DNA of 64,000 bases from Marchantia polymorpha subsp. ruderalis (lineage: Eukaryota; Streptophyta; Marchantiopsida; Marchantiales; Marchantiaceae), in assembly GCA_037833965.1 (NCBI GenBank), contig AP031356.1, positions 14,530,501-14,594,500 on the forward strand, given 5' to 3'. The notes beneath the pieces are model-generated. The model ran no database searches. It was not told the origin of the DNA and was given only the letters and a program-made list of their open reading frames with translations. Below are positions 40,444 through 51,029 of this stretch, piece after piece; positions within the stretch are counted from its first letter, which is position 1, and each line of letters starts with the position of its first letter. A program made the translations under genes and the position numbers.

Positions 40444-43400
40444 TGTAATAACCCACCAAAGGCTAAAACTGCAGTATGGTGGTAAAAAGATCGAACCCAC
40501 AGGGACAGAGGCAACACACAGAGTAAAAGTGTCACGTTTAACAGACTTTTGGTAGAGTTTGAATTCTAGGCGATTGTCACTCCCAGAAATACTGTAGTGC
40601 TCGACTCGGAGGCTCGACTCGGAGGAGGAACTCAACTCGGAGGATGCTCGGAGGATGCACGGTACAGCTTGGTCACTCAACACACACACACACACACACC
40701 TGAAACTGGCAAAAAGCACAACTCGGAGGTCGGTCAGGACCTCCGCTTCGGATTTCAGGAGGAAAGTGTCTCGTAAGTTCACTCAGAGGTTCTGCAGGAA
40801 GTGCCTCCCACTCCGGCTTTTACTGCCCTTCCGCCAAGAACTAGCGGGGGTACCCGGACTGGACTTCTCACTTCGGAACGAAGCCTCTACGTACGCCGTG
40901 GACGTCACCCTCGACTATCACACAAAACGCAGGGAGTGCAGACCCGACTGAGAACTTACTGAAAACACGATCCAGTAACACACACACAACCTGAATTACA
41001 AACCAAGGTTTACACGAAGTAATGAAACTTCACATTGGCATTCAGGGGAAACTTCCCGTAGGAGTACAATCAGGATATGTCACTCGAAGGAGTAAGGGGG
41101 AACTGTTCAAGTATCTAACTCGCAGCCGGCTCTGAGTATCAGAAATCACCCGCAGGTGCAGATCCGCACTACTCAAGTCTCTAACCGGGTACTAGCTCTG
41201 AACATTCAGCCGAAGGCCTTCAACTACAACATACGGTAACTTCGCTATGCTGCAGCTTCTCTACGTGGTGCCAGGACCAAAATGCACAAACACGCCAAGA
41301 AAGTGAGTTCCTGATCTGCACTTCCGAAACTGGAAGAGTCCCAAGGCAAAACGCCTTGATCTATTTTATACTCTCAAAAGATCCTAACTAGCACTACGCT
41401 ATCCTATCTACCATTCGCAGCATCTGCGCGAAACCAAACTACTCTACTGCACTCAGCAGATCCGGTGCTGCGCCTCCTGCGCGCCGGACTGCTCCGCTTA
41501 CTATCTCTACCTTGCCAGTCTTCCGACCGGCTGCGTAACCCCAGGCGTCGGAGCGCTGCAGTGACTTCCGACTGCAAGTGCGCCATAGTGTCGCGCGCAC
41601 CCGACAAGAAGGTTTCTAATTTTCTTGCCACTCGCCGCCGACTCCGACTGTCACCTTCCGTCAATGCCGCCGCCCGAAGCTCGAACTCCCGGAGTGTAAC
41701 CCTCTCTTGAGCTGCCACCTCCCAATGGGTGTATCCGTTTAGACAACGAGTCACCCGTGCCGCCAACTCTCCTCGTGCCCTGCAGCTGCTCTCCACCTCT
41801 GCCAGCTGCATTTCTAAATCCGCACGTTGAGCCCTCAAATCCGAGCACTCGGTTTGCAAGTTGCACAACAACTCCTCATCCTCCTTGCGGGCTCTTTGAC
41901 TTTCCTCTAAGGCGCGCGTCTGGCGCGCAAGCTCGGCTGCTAGGACTTTGTTCTGTCTCCGCTCCTCCTGTAGTTCCGACTCGATCTTTGCCCGTATTAG
42001 TTCGGCCTCCGCCTGACTCTTCGTCGCCGCATCCTCCTTCTGCTGCTGCAAGGCTTGGTACAGCTTCTGGGTGACCGCCAGGTGTTGTCTGAGGGCGGTG
42101 TTCCTTTCCACATATACTTGGCAACTAGAGGCCCACTTTGCCACCTTGATCCTCGTCCTTCGCCTGATAGTCTCCACATAAGACTGCGGTTTTAAGGCAC
42201 TTCCGTATTTGGATGTCTTGCGATCCAGATATCGCAGGAGTGGAACTATCTGTTCGCACAGCACCCCTGTTGGCGTTTTCTGCACCGAATCCTCTTCTTG
42301 CTCTTCCGAGCTCGTCTCATCCTCAGTCTCGAGGATTTCAGTCGCCACCGAATCCCTTGGCGACTCCCTGGAACTGTGGCGCGCAGCAGCTTCTGCTGCG
42401 ACTGCTGCTCCACTGCCTGCTAAAATATCCAGGGCAGTGGGAGATCCCACTGCTTGAGCCCCTGTTCCGGCTCGATCTTCGGTTTGTGAAGGGGTCGACG
42501 CCGCAGTGACTTTTGTCACTCTTGCACCGCCCGCTTCTGCTGCCTGTCCTTCCGGCGCAATCTGCGCGGAAGGTGTCCTTGCTGAAGGTGCGTCCGCCGA
42601 AGGCGTCCGCACACTGGTCGTTGGCCCCATCCGTCTCGCAGTCGGCGAATCCGGCTGACTCTCTGTGGTCCGACTCGCAGTCGGCCGACCAGCAGTTGTC
42701 CGACTGGGAGTCGGATACACCCTGCGCGTCTTGACTCCACTTGGCCTGTTTGCTGGTGGCGTTCTTCCAGAAGTGCCTTCCGCCGAAGACGACCCTCTGA
42801 GGATTGTTGGCTCGTCAGCCAAACTCTCTTCCGCTTCCGGCCTGCTGTCCGGTTCAACGCGCCGTTCAGTTGGCCTTCCTTCCGCTTGTCGACCTTCAGT
42901 CATCCGACTCGCAGTCGGCCGGTCGTCAGTCCGTCCATCTCCTCCCGAAGGCCGTGGTGCCTTCTGTGCAGAGGTTTCTGCCGTCTTCCCTAGGACCTGA
43001 GCAATTATCTCTTCCTGTGTGAGATTCCGCCGGGTCGGAGTTCGCCTGGTCTCCTCAGTAACAGTTGGCATTCTGCGTGCCCTCTGTTTTGGTCGACTAT
43101 GAGGCTCGGGGGTGGGCCGACCACGAGTCGGCGCAGCTGGTACTTCCGGCTGCCTGTCCTCAGGTCTCTCATCCCACTTCCGCTTGCGCGGAATGCGCTC
43201 ACTTCGACGTTCTTCTGCTGCTCTGGCTGGAGCCGGAGCCGGAGGCGTACTGGCAGGTTCCTCGTCCGGATCCGTGTCTACTTCGGCCTCCCTCGAATAT
43301 CTACCTGGATAAGACCGGCTCAGCTGCGGAAACCGAGTTTTCTCAGCATTCGTCAAACATCCCATCGCCCGGTAAAACACGATTAAGTAAGGCGATAGAT

Positions 43401-45315
43401 GATTGAGCGTTCCTCCCCTCTCTTCTTGCGCATGTTGGCGCGTCACCTTCCACAGGAGCCGTGCCCAATGCACCGGAGCTCCTGACAACACTAGCTCCAC
43501 GAACTCTACCTGCCAACCATGCATGTAAGCGGTCTTGGTCGGCTGCAATATCTGCAGCAATGCTGTCGCAACATTTCTCCGCAATCGATCCTTGTAATCC
43601 CGAGTCCGGAAACCGTTCTTGGGATGTCTAGCCACCTTGAAGAGCTCATTGTAAGAGACTTCTTCCTCCTGGGACACTTTCACGCTGTCGGCCTCGAAGA
43701 GGAGATCCCCTTCCTCGCCGGCACACCTGCCCAACACCTGCGCCCAATTGCAAATTTCCCATCTCTCTGGGTGTGGGCGAAATCCGCGAGAAGGCTTGTG
43801 TCTCTCTTGTAGATACTCGCGCACCATCTCCGGACACGTCCAATTCCACCCCCAGAGGAGAAAATCGAGCTTCAGCCTCGTCAGCACATCTTGAAATGCG
43901 CGTAGACCGATCTGCGGCACCCTGAGTGGAGACACTCGCAGTTGGGGAACCTTCGACATTGCGTTGCCTGTACACACAAACGTTCTCCCTTTCGCTCACT
44001 CTCTCACAATCGCCACTGCGCGTCGGCCACTCAAGCACTGACTGCTCACTCTCTCTGCGCTCGTTCAAGATCGCTACTCCCAATTCTTTCAAGGTCCGCC
44101 AAGATCCTTGTGCAACTCGTCTCCGCACTCTCTACTCTCACTGCAGGTCGCTCCGCCCTTGCGCGTAATCTTGGAACTGGAAATTGCAAAGTCAAGAATG
44201 AGAGAATGAGACTGGAGCGCAGTCTTTTCTTCTCCGATTTCAAGAACGTCCAACGTTCTTACTGGTTGCAACGTACGCAGCCGGCTATACGGCTTAACGG
44301 TTCGCCCTTTGCATGCGCGAATTCACGTCTCCGCATTGCGCGCATTCGCATGCTTAAACGTTGAATTCTCCCGCCGCCGCCACCTTCCGGACTCGAGTCC
44401 GCTGCAGGGTATACGTCGGCCCTGTTGTCTTTTCCTAACCCGCCCTTCTCCGGAGGCGTGTCGCCGCTGGTGCGTTCATTATCCGTCGGCGCCTTTGCTG
44501 GAGGCGCACATCCAGCCGGAGCGAATTACGCCGGCGCGCAGTCGTACCGCCTATTTTGTCCTTTATGCCTCGTCCGTTGCTGCCAGCGCATATCCGTCAG
44601 CGCAACTCATGCCAGCGCATCCGGCCGTCAGCGCCACGTCGGAGGCGTACATCCGACCGGCGCTTTCCTTCCATGAACAGCCGCCAAGGGCGCTTCCGAC
44701 TCTGAGTTGGTTTCCTCCTGTGAGCGCGTGATTCCGCCGAAGGCGCATCGCCGAGGGCGTACGGGAATCCTTTCCGGCTGTGAACCCTAGCGCGAACGGC
44801 GCATGTCCGGCTACGAGTTTTCCGACGCTCATAACTTCTCCATTCCTGATCCATCTCCGGCGCTCTTGGACTCGTTAGAACGAGCGTCCCGAGCTCTTTC
44901 TAATGCAACTTCAACCAACTGGATCTACCGTGTATCCCGATTGTTATGAAGGTTTTCCCTTTCCGCGCTAGCGACGCTTCGCCGAAGGCGCACTCATGGT
45001 CGGACGCCTTTAGAGGTCCGGGCCCTTCTCCTGACGTCTTTAGCAAAACCTCCTCCTGAGGTGTCTGCGCCGGAAGCGTAGCTTCCTTATACGCTAGAGG
45101 CGCGTGAGTAGAGACACCTCAAAAAGGAGCTTTTGCCGAAGGCGCCGAAGACGTTGGCGTTGGTACATCCGACTACGTGATTCTTTGTGCCCTCGTGACG
45201 ATCTCCTCAATCCACTCTATTTTGCGTACCCTTCTCTAGCTACAAACACTGCTTTGGTACTAGTTTTCTAAAATTGTTTAAATTCTGCAAAAAAAACAAA
45301 AAGTGTGTTACCACA
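40444..45315 (-). mobile_element. solo LTR of family A
   Basis: A single 4872-bp LTR in reverse orientation (TGTAATAACCC at left, GTGTTACCACA at right), flanked by a perfect 5-bp duplication CACTG (40439-40443, 45316-45320). No internal sequence remains, as expected after LTR-LTR recombination. Compared with the full element it carries scattered substitutions, shared in part with the copy at 53923, indicating an older subfamily. Confidence 0.95.
41404..43959 (-). CDS. U3-encoded ORF in the solo LTR, 851 aa, intact
   Basis: Open over the same 851 codons as in the full element, in spite of visible replacements (for example LLRLK to LTRLK, IGNW to ICNW, RIPSAQ to RTPSAQ, ILATE to ILETE, WASRCGVYVDRN to WASSCQVYVERN) and no indel. 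Upstream of this Met the frame diverges from the other copies (MCTGNA here), which supports this start. The acceptor-like CAG remains 9 bases before the ATG. The TATA box is at 41366-41371 on the minus strand, downstream of the ORF. Because no gag or pol is left, this copy could be expressed only from a promoter within the 5' part of the LTR or by read-in. Persistence of the open frame may reflect recent age or selection before insertion. Confidence 0.85.
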   Translation of the reverse strand: MSKVPQLRVSPLRVPQIGLRAFQDVLTRLKLDFLLWGWNWTCPEMVREYLQERHKPSRGFRPHPERWEICNWAQVLGRCAGEEGDLLFEADSVKVSQEEEVSYNELFKVARHPKNGFRTRDYKDRLRRNVATALLQILQPTKTAYMHGWQVEFVELVLSGAPVHWARLLWKVTRQHAQEERGGTLNHLSPYLIVFYRAMGCLTNAEKTRFPQLSRSYPGRYSREAEVDTDPDEEPASTPPAPAPARAAEERRSERIPRKRKWDERPEDRQPEVPAAPTRGRPTPEPHSRPKQRARRMPTVTEETRRTPTRRNLTQEEIIAQVLGKTAETSAQKAPRPSGGDGRTDDRPTASRMTEGRQAEGRPTERRVEPDSRPEAEESLADEPTILRGSSSAEGTSGRTPPANRPSGVKTRRVYPTPSRTTAGRPTASRTTESQPDSPTARRMGPTTSVRTPSADAPSARTPSAQIAPEGQAAEAGGARVTKVTAASTPSQTEDRAGTGAQAVGSPTALDILAGSGAAVAAEAAARHSSRESPRDSVATEILETEDETSSEEQEEDSVQKTPTGVLCEQIVPLLRYLDRKTSKYGSALKPQSYVETIRRRTRIKVAKWASSCQVYVERNTALRQHLAVTQKLYQALQQQKEDAATKSQAEAELIRAKIESELQEERRQNKVLAAELARQTRALEESQRARKEDEELLCNLQTECSDLRAQRADLEMQLAEVESSCRARGELAARVTRCLNGYTHWEVAAQERVTLREFELRAAALTEGDSRSRRRVARKLETFLSGARDTMAHLQSEVTAALRRLGLRSRSEDWQGRDSKRSSPARRRRSTGSAECSRVVWFRADAANGR

Positions 45316-45821
45316 CACTGGTTCACATATGTACATTCACAATCAGAAGGAATGTCTTTTCAAAACCACTAGCTGACTATGTTGCATGAGACGGTGGAGA
45401 CTCACAAACCAGAACTGATTGCCAATATGAAGATAACTGCTTTGAACTATCGAGAAAACAATCATTTCCTTATAAAAAAAAATAGAGGTCAATTAAACAG
45501 ATTTAATTTTCGGATGAAGAATCTCATATGCTGGTGATATCAGATGCTGGAACTACCTGTTAAGAGTAGAATGTAGAGACCTCTGACCGATATCTGATGT
45601 ACTGATGGTTGCGTTTCGTGTAGATGATCATTTCCGTTTGTGCTCATTATGGCGCCATAAAAAGGCTGGGTAGAGCTTCTCGGCTTTTTTTGTGGGAAAG
45701 TGTGTGTGGGCGATATCATGGAGTCACACTGTCAAGGCATGCTTGAATTCGATCCATTTCCTGTTCGCTTACCTCGTTTTTTTTGGGTAAGTGGTCCACA
45801 GATTCCGCATACACATTGTAG

Positions 45822-47498
45822 ACCTTGACCCCACGTCATTATCAGCAGGGGGATGGTTGGAGGATACTTCACTGGTAGAGAAATACACAATCTCGGAAGA
45901 ACGTGATGGTAAGTGAGCTGCCATGGGAATCTCCGAGTTTTCTACTGCTCAGTAGTTCAGTTGCATTCTCCATCATGGAATGCTTACGTGAAGCATGGTT
46001 CCTTATTCTTGGAATTCGAGTAAAACAGATATACTGTGAACGTGGTAATTGTATTGCACAAAAATCCGCAATTACCTTGTTGACCTCCCTAGCCCCGGAG
46101 TCATGCTGAGTATCAGAGCTTTAAATTCTGTGCTTTCAGATACATTCAGGATATTCAAGGAGGAGTGACTTGCGGAAGACCCGACATGGACGTTACAAAA
46201 GGTTTTTATCTCTAAGCTAGTCCAACGATATCTGACTCAACTTCAGATCAACGATCTTCAGGCTCCGTCTTCCTGTGCACGACAGTCGTGTTGACTTCTT
46301 TTGATGTCATGTTTCAGGAAATGGCCCGAAGGAGGGGTTTACCTGTTCCACAGGTTTGTCACCTTCCTGAAATGATCATTTCGTTGTCACATTTCAGTGC
46401 CCCAATATCAAGTTTCATATCCCGCAGCGATCACGCACTCACGGTCAAGGTTCTACAATCTTGCGATTACTTCAGATTGAGTAGCTGAGCCATATCAAAG
46501 CCGGTATTGTATGGCTAGATGCAGAAGCGTCATGCTAAAGCGTAGATGTTTGTTTTTTTATACTACTTTGATATTGCCACCTCCAAGTCGTATGCCTTTT
46601 CTAACAGGAGAGCCAGCCAATTGATGATGATCACATGAAAGACGTTGCAGATGGAATCAAGGTAAGATTTGAAGCCCTCTGCCAATTTCCTCTCTCAAAA
46701 GCTCGAAATGATCATACGGTGTGGACTTGGAGCATTGCACATGTCTTCGTCCAAACAGTCTCTCATAAGTTCTGCACACTAGGGTGCAGATAGGCGACAG
46801 GTGTGAGGTCGACCCAGGAGGCAAGCGTGGAGAAGTGAAGTATGTAGGAAGGGCAGAGACCCTCGCACCTGGTTTCTGGGTCGGTGTTCGATATGATGAA
46901 CCCGTTGGCAAGCATGACGGACTGTATGTTTCATCATCCTTTTCCTCCTTTTGAACATCTTTGGAGCACAAGCCTGCTGAGCTATAATATCAGTTATTAC
47001 GTTGTACATACACGCCAGTACCCTCTTCAAAAGAATGATTTTTTCGTCCCCTTTTACCTCAATTTCGTTTAAAAGGCACTTGCAAGAGATAAAAAACATA
47101 AAATACTTCGTTGAAGTGCTCTCGTTCAACTGACTTTGTGAATGTTACTTGTGACCACTTGTGCAGGGTTAAAGGAAAGCGATACCTCAGTCGTCCCCCA
47201 CAATATGGTTCTATGCTACGCCCAGATAAAGTCAAGGTAAATATCACCCATCAAATGACGGTGGATCCTTTTGTCACTCAATATAACAAGAGAACTCGAG
47301 TAGGAAATTATTTTCTCATTGCGGCAGTGAATATGAGTATGTGATGCTCTGTAGAATTCCTTTGATGGTTTATGCTATCGCAACTCTGCTCTCGAGATGC
47401 TGCGGTTTTCGTGATTCTAAGTGTTTTTTCTAATCGGATTGCAGGTTGGAGATTACCCCGAGTGTGATCCCTTTGAGGATGATGAGGAGGAGATTTGA
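45822..47498 (+). pseudogene. TFCB: tubulin-folding cofactor B (copy 2), 5' part missing, internal TGA
   Basis: Seven exons are readable with compatible phases: 45822-45908 (DLDPTSLSAGGWLEDTSLV, EKYTISEERD), 46140-46201 (DTFRIFKEE, stop, LAEDPTWTLQK), 46318-46353 (EMARRRGLPVPQ), 46608-46661, 46790-46923, 47167-47236 and 47445-47498. The last four equal copy 1. The first three supply the linker between the ubiquitin-like and CAP-Gly domains. An in-frame TGA at 46166-46168 stands where an Arg codon (CGA by a single C-to-T change) would fit. I could not find the ubiquitin-like exons between 45321 and 45821; they may have been removed or displaced by the upstream rearrangement and the solo LTR. 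Unless the TGA is spliced around or misread by me, this copy cannot make full-length TFCB. The first two exons are too short to rule out alternative splice choices. Confidence 0.8.
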
Positions 47499-47974
47499 GG
47501 ACTTTCTTTTGTAGCTTAGGAGATGCTTTAAGCACGCCGTGCAGCCAAACGGCAATTAAGCATGGTCCGAGTTTGGAAAAGGCTTCTTGGAAAAAGTGGA
47601 GATTTGCGGAGTTTGCCTACTTTCTGAATCTTTCATTCAGAAGGGAAAGCATTCACTGCTGTCTCTGCGTCAAAAAAATGTGACTGTGAACAGGACTGTG
47701 AGTATCATGGACTACATTCTTATAGAGAGCCTCACCCAGCTCTTTGCATCAGGAAGTTCGGTTGATCGTGGAGAACCTTCTTTATTTGCGTAGGATATCC
47801 TTCATGTGTTCAGAATTACTGCATTATCTCGACAGCTCTTCATGGAGTGTCCAATCCTTTCTCAGCGTCAAGCTTTCGTTCCGTGGAGTTAGAATGAGAT
47901 ATCCATTGTTGAAGATTTCTTTTCGTCATCCAACATGCTTAGTAGAAGCAAGTACGACACCCTAGGCTTCTTCT
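46529..47974 (+). repeat. duplicated segment, copy 2 with empty insertion site
   Basis: Partner of 38660-40107. Here GTCATGCTAAAG is preceded by ordinary intron sequence (GATGCAGAAGC), so GTCAT at 46529-46533 is the unoccupied target of the insertion whose right edge is seen at 38659/38660. Confidence 0.9.
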
Positions 47975-49857
47975 GTTTCAGTTGGTAAAAAAATTTCAAA
48001 GCACACATTTCCACCCTTTCGTAGTGCTTGTACGGAACTATGAAGGGGTGGAATAATTTATGGTTGGAACAGTTGTAAAGTGAGTGTGACGCGGATGTAA
48101 GAAACAATGAGGAGTGCAAGAAATTTACAATGTTTTTGGAGTTCATGTCATAAATACTCCACGGAATCCGGGTTTTCAATGTCCTCTTGTGCAAATCCAA
48201 GCCGAGCGAGAAAGCAATCATCAATGAGACTGTCATCATCCCCGAGAAAGCACCAGTGTGACTAGCATGAGGATATGATGATCATTTGATGCAGATCGGC
48301 CTTCCTGTTGATGTTTGCAACCACGCCTTCTATTATTTCACTTCATAGAGACTTAATTTTAGCTCGTGCGACCTACTTCAGCTGTTACTGAACTCAATCT
48401 ATGACAATTCTTACCATTATTACGGGCTGGTTAGCTCATCTTCATCATTTGTTAGAAAAAGACTTCAACATTCCAATTGCACCATCGAAATATTGGAACA
48501 AAAACTGCAAATAAGAAACCATAAATACTCAAAATTTATTATTATCATGAGTTTTACTTTTCGTGTATATCTTTTCTCCACTATATGTTCATCGTTCTAG
48601 TATATTTTCCAGATGGGTCAACATGTTTTTTTGTACAATACACGACATAGCAGTTCAAGCATCGGTTTTATCTTTTTGTCACTTATAAAAATTAGAAAAG
48701 TAGCTAATTTGATTTTTGTCTGAAGTAGTGATATGATTCAAAGTCAGAAGTGCATCTTTCAGGAGAATTCATTTTGGTGGTACTTTTTATGGCCATTTAT
48801 CTTACAATCCTGCTGCTTTCAAGGGAATTATCTCACGATGAAGAGAATCTGAATACGATCACTGTAGATTTTCATGACCTGTTTGTCCAGTGGTTGTATC
48901 TTCACGGGCAACCTCATCAGTCTCATCTTCAGTTCTGTAAGTGAAAGTAAGGTACCCTTCATTGATTCATTGGGGAAAAGCAGAACTGTTGTTGGGATCA
49001 GATATGGTCGTATCTGATTCTCTCACACTTGATTGAAGCTACCATTCTAGCGATAGAGGGGCTGGGTATCGAGGGCCCGAAGGACCTGAATAAGACCCCT
49101 AGAGGGGATATCAACTATTTCCTCCAATCTGCTTAGCACCTAGAGATAAAGAAGGACAACTGGGTCCACGCGCGCTTTGATAGGGTTCGTTTCATAGGCT
49201 TCAACATACAAGCTAGAATGACAGGATCCTTCTCTTCTACCACATTAGAAAGCATCCTGAAGTTGCTGCCAGTGCAATCGCAGAAAGTTCTCTGCAAACT
49301 GAGCAGAAAGAGTCAACGGAGTATGTGGACTGTAGTCAGATTTTATGTGTACGTTCTTTGGATCTCAAGCTCGTTACGATTCGAAACTTCACAACTTGCT
49401 GGCTGGCTGGAAACTCTTTAAGAAGAGAGTCAGAAGAAAGCTTGCTCAAAGAATGCCCATCTCCTTCGACACCTCCCTGGTCACGAGATGATAATTCCTT
49501 AACTTCTTTGAAATACATGGAAGCTGAACGCAAGGACAGTATATTCTGTTTCTCTCCACTCTCAGAGCATTAATACTTTTCAAGATGCATGCGAATACTA
49601 TATTTGTCAATATAAGCGCTCTAGAAGGCTAATTCACCTGCTCTAATTTTTTCACAAACTCCCTTTGCTCCTTGACGAGTGGACCTCACATCTGAAGTGA
49701 GACCCCATGGCTCAAAATTAGTTTGAGTTCGGAAGAGTAAATATTCGCTATAGTTTGTAGCTCCGTTAAGATGTCTTCATCAGCCGTTTACCTTCAAAAA
49801 TGTCCTAGCGCTTCCTTCTTCTGTTTTTTTTATATTTAACTGTAAATAAAATATTTT

Positions 49858-49895
<38 letters not shown>

Positions 49896-50663
49896 GTGTG
49901 TGTGTTCCCTGATAAAATATTTGGTTGAATCAAAGATAGACTTTCCTTCCCACGACATGTGTAGATGCTAGATTCTAGTGTTTTGACACGCCTTGATAAC
50001 TACTTTTACATTCAAGCCCTAATTGAACTCATAATTGATCCTTTACCTGAGGAAAGAGAGGATCACAAAATGAGGATCTGGTCGCATGTACCTGAATAAG
50101 AGTGCCTTGACTGATTATAACTCCTCACCCGAACGTATACTGTGAATTAACTCAATCTTCCCTCTTCACTATGTTGAACGGGAAGGAAAATTGCAATCAA
50201 AAGTGACGCCTACCGTAATTATATACCAACAAACTATAATTGTAAGAATGCAAGTATGGGTACAGTTAGAGGAATATGCTTCTTGGATGCACAATCTGTC
50301 TGTAAGTCTTAAAATCCGAGTGAAGACATCGAATGTTCATATAATTCACATCTAAATACATACCTACTCAATTTTTAAGAGTTTGTTTTAAAACCTGTAG
50401 CTCTTCGTGCAACACTCTCATGGATCCTGATAGTAATGATTATCACGATCACAATTCAGTTAGGAGCTCCAAATTCTAAGGAAGGAGAGGTAGATTAAAT
50501 GAAGGACGATCAGGTTTCACACATTTGGAAAGGTGATGGATGGATCTCGAGTGAGTACAATTTCACTGGTCAACCGTCGACAGAGCGTATTGCAAAGTCA
50601 AAACGGATAGAAATCGGTTACAGTTGTTCGAGATGCACGTGATATGACGAATATAAATAGCTG
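47975..50663. other. AT-rich intergenic DNA
   Basis: No recognisable gene. A (TA)n microsatellite occupies about 49863-49893, followed by a short GT run. A plus-strand frame of 82 codons near 49325-49573 has no family match. Confidence 0.45.
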
Positions 50664-51029
50664 TCACTTTGTAGAGAAAAGCATGAGACTTTGAGGTTTT
50701 CTTCCAGGTCTTTGCAGGTCAACAGGATGAGTCACATGTAACACAACGCACATGGTTCGAGGAGAAATGGAGGAATTCAAGATGACAGAATCATTGCAAA
50801 GATGCCCGTTCGAACTGCTTGCTCGACTAGTACTCTGCTGGCAGGATCTCAGCTCCGACGGCGTATGAGATGCTTCACCATCTGCCTCGACTGATGGATT
50901 GGACTTAGAGTCGAGACCTGTCCCTGGGCCATCAAAGCATTCAGAACTCTTCACTGAAGACTTCTGGTGATCAATGCAACTTCTCAGTCCCGATATGCCC
51001 CCTTTCCTCCTCATGGATGCTTCCACCAT
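50664..51029 (-). CDS. hypothetical protein or first exon, 121 codons
   Basis: The ATG at 51029 is in a strong context (GCCATGG). The first 90 residues are Ser-rich and polar (MVEASMRRKGGISGLRSCID, then KSSVKSSECFDGPGTGL); the last 30 look less protein-like, so the true exon may end earlier. No family recognised, no supporting neighbour. It could be the first exon of a gene continuing to the left, or a chance frame. Confidence 0.3.
   Translation of the reverse strand: MVEASMRRKGGISGLRSCIDHQKSSVKSSECFDGPGTGLDSKSNPSVEADGEASHTPSELRSCQQSTSRASSSNGHLCNDSVILNSSISPRTMCVVLHVTHPVDLQRPGRKPQSLMLFSTK

Noticed and set aside
46140..46201. Alternative reading of this exon in other frames without a stop
   Set aside because: Only the frame with the TGA is in phase with both neighbours and matches the TFCB linker (DTFRIFKEE, LAEDPTW).
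49863..49905. Low-complexity TA/GT run as a functional element
   Set aside because: Ordinary microsatellite.
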